A stretch of DNA of 6,810 bases, from contig JAEORV010000083.1 in the NCBI GenBank assembly GCA_016840695.1, positions 1-6,810 on the forward strand, in the 5' to 3' direction. Numbering within the stretch: position 1 is the first letter of the stretch; every line of letters starts with the position of its first letter. The translations under genes were made by a program, and so were the position numbers. The notes beneath the pieces are model-generated. The model ran no database searches. It had not been told where the DNA came from and saw only the letters and a program-made list of their open reading frames with translations. Below are positions 5,459 to 6,810 of this stretch, in pieces. The stretch is from Promethearchaeota archaeon. Lineage in GTDB: Archaea; Asgardarchaeota; Lokiarchaeia; Sigyniarchaeales; SOKP01.

Positions 5459-6810
5459 CTAAAACTCATGTAGATCTATAGAAATCGACGATAGAGTTTT
5501 TAAGAGCGAAAGGTTTCCGGATTCTTTTAATAGCTTGAAAAGAGGAAATTCTGGATATATAGTGAATAAATTTGGATTCTTAACCATCTTCAAGGTTTTC
5601 AATTTAGAGAGTAATTTGGATTTTGAAAAATTTATCATAAAATCGTTAATGACTTTCTTTAATAAGCTTCTATCTATTGTTATTACAGCAGAGAGATAAC
5701 CTTGCATCTCTGCAAATCTTATTTTTATTGCTTCTATTGTATTAATATTATTATCGGATATAATGAGATGCTTTTCAATTGGAATGAGATTCGTGAGCGA
5801 ACCGTTTTCTATTTCCAAAAGCAAACCTTTCTTAAACGCTATATCTAAATAGTCTTCTGGTTTTGCATTACTACTGTTAGTATTTTCATTATCAGTATAG
5901 ATCACTAATATTTTAGATTTCAATCCAAAATAAGAGTTAAGCAAATTCATAATTGTTTCAGGAATCACCCAATGTGAAATTTTATTCACATCCAAATTAA
6001 TGTTTAACATCTTGATAAAAAACCGTTTTAGGGTCTTATTCTTGGCTCGCGGTTCCTTGAACCAGTTTCTTTCGTAGGTTCTAAGACCATACAATATTTT
6101 TTGAAGTATCAATTGGAATTGTTCCTTTGCTAACGGAACATCTAACTCAAATACATCTAAAAACAGCGAAACGAGATCGTCTTGATTTAAAAAATACATG
6201 TTATCGGGATTCATATGTTCCTTTACAGCATCTACTATTTTAACTCTAGTAATATCATCCAAATCCACGCCTAATTCTTCGGGAGTCGTAAACTCAATAG
6301 AATATTCCGGAATTTCGGATTGAGTGAGTTTTTTTATTACATTTAAGATGAAAACTTGCCGTTGGGAGAATAAAACAATTGCCACGTTAAAAACAGGCAG
6401 TAGATCGTCAAGAAAATCAAATACATCAACGAATTTAATCCCCTTTAAGAAACTCATGGTTTCTTTCAGAAATCTAAGAATATTTGGTTCAGGATAAATA
6501 TCGATTAGATTTTGCTCGACGAGTGTTTGTATAAGTTTAATAATTTTCTTGAAAAAGTCGCGAGTTGATATCTCTTTTATATCCATGCAATATTCATTAA
6601 TGATATCGATTGCACTTTTCTTAAATATGCGCACAGAAGAGATTTTTACTTTCCTTTTATCAGCAATAATTAATTGTAATTTGTTAAAAAAAGCATCGAT
6701 CTTCTCCAAGTTTACTTTTTGGAAGAAGAATTTGTCCTTCATTATGTTTGTTGGCAATTTTTGGTAAGACTCGTGAATGCCCGCTCTTTTTGTTTCATAC
6801 AAATAGAGAT
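5459..6810 (-). CDS. Orphan helical protein with duplicated terminal motif (5' end beyond window)
   Basis: The frame is open from the right edge to a TAG at 5461-5459, giving at least 450 residues. The first start-like codon is a TTG at 6802 and the first ATG is at 6742, but the sequence before that ATG looks coding and has no TATA box, so the true start probably lies outside the window. I do not recognise the family. Counting from the TTG, the protein is rich in Lys, Ile, Leu and Phe, almost free of Cys, mainly helical, and lacks a signal peptide or clear membrane span, although 125-155 is rather hydrophobic. The middle (about 205-300) ends in a beta-like KSKILVIYTDNE; a Ser/Asn-rich linker follows, then a probable second domain. 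The segment IDIYPEPNILRFLKET (100-115) recurs as FTIYPEFPLFKLLKES (413-428), with weaker similarity on either side, so the protein may contain a diverged duplication. It is convergent with asd and shares no operon with visible genes. Confidence 0.7.
   Translation of the reverse strand, partial: LYLYETKRAGIHESYQKLPTNIMKDKFFFQKVNLEKIDAFFNKLQLIIADKRKVKISSVRIFKKSAIDIINEYCMDIKEISTRDFFKKIIKLIQTLVEQNLIDIYPEPNILRFLKETMSFLKGIKFVDVFDFLDDLLPVFNVAIVLFSQRQVFILNVIKKLTQSEIPEYSIEFTTPEELGVDLDDITRVKIVDAVKEHMNPDNMYFLNQDDLVSLFLDVFELDVPLAKEQFQLILQKILYGLRTYERNWFKEPRAKNKTLKRFFIKMLNINLDVNKISHWVIPETIMNLLNSYFGLKSKILVIYTDNENTNSSNAKPEDYLDIAFKKGLLLEIENGSLTNLIPIEKHLIISDNNINTIEAIKIRFAEMQGYLSAVITIDRSLLKKVINDFMINFSKSKLLSKLKTLKMVKNPNLFTIYPEFPLFKLLKESGNLSLLKTLSSISIDLHEF

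Noticed and set aside
1..6810. CRISPR arrays, tRNA or rRNA genes, insertion sequences, toxin-antitoxin or defence modules
   Set aside because: I found no regularly spaced repeats, no tRNA-like sequence, no transposase, and no nuclease or toxin signature on either strand.

Overview
The window looks like a stretch of archaeal chromosome. It is strongly AT-rich, genes are preceded by archaeal TATA-box-like sequences rather than bacterial -35/-10 elements, most starts lack a convincing Shine-Dalgarno site, and the recognisable proteins are of archaeal type: an archaeal-form aspartate-semialdehyde dehydrogenase, the Nog1 ribosome-assembly GTPase, and two late enzymes of methanofuran synthesis. Lys/Ile-rich proteins, a charged TPR-like helical protein, an orphan helical protein and C1-cofactor genes together fit an Asgard (Lokiarchaeia-like) archaeon. 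That placement is inference; a methanogen or another archaeon with a methanofuran-dependent C1 pathway is not excluded.

Layout. Positions 1-166 (minus) hold the first 55 codons of a gene cut by the left edge, possibly a MaoC/hot-dog dehydratase. Positions 212-958 (minus) encode an MfnE-type amino-acid-kinase-fold protein, and 969-2051 (minus) encode an MfnF-type protein of the hydantoinase/oxoprolinase (ASKHA) fold. These two are 10 bp apart and form a clear mfnF-mfnE operon with its own TATA box at 2081-2089. Positions 2094-3062 (minus) encode Nog1. Positions 3063-3233 are non-coding, with T-tracts that probably end the upstream transcript. Positions 3234-4217 (minus) encode a TPR-like/coiled-coil protein. 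A compact divergent promoter region (4218-4332) separates it from asd (4333-5421, plus). A T-rich terminator lies between asd and a convergent orphan gene at 5459-6810 (minus), which runs off the right edge.

How the genes work together. MfnE and MfnF catalyse consecutive steps: MfnE makes the activated furan diphosphate and MfnF joins it to glutamyl-tyramine, giving the core of methanofuran, the first C1 carrier of the archaeal formyl-methanofuran/tetrahydromethanopterin pathway. Asd supplies aspartate semialdehyde for lysine/threonine/methionine-type biosynthesis. Nog1 acts in 50S ribosome assembly. No single pathway joins all of them. The least explained parts are the orphan protein at 5459-6810, which carries a sequence motif repeated at its two ends, and a perfect 12-bp palindrome beside the asd TATA box. 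I see no rRNA, tRNA, CRISPR array, insertion sequence or phage gene.
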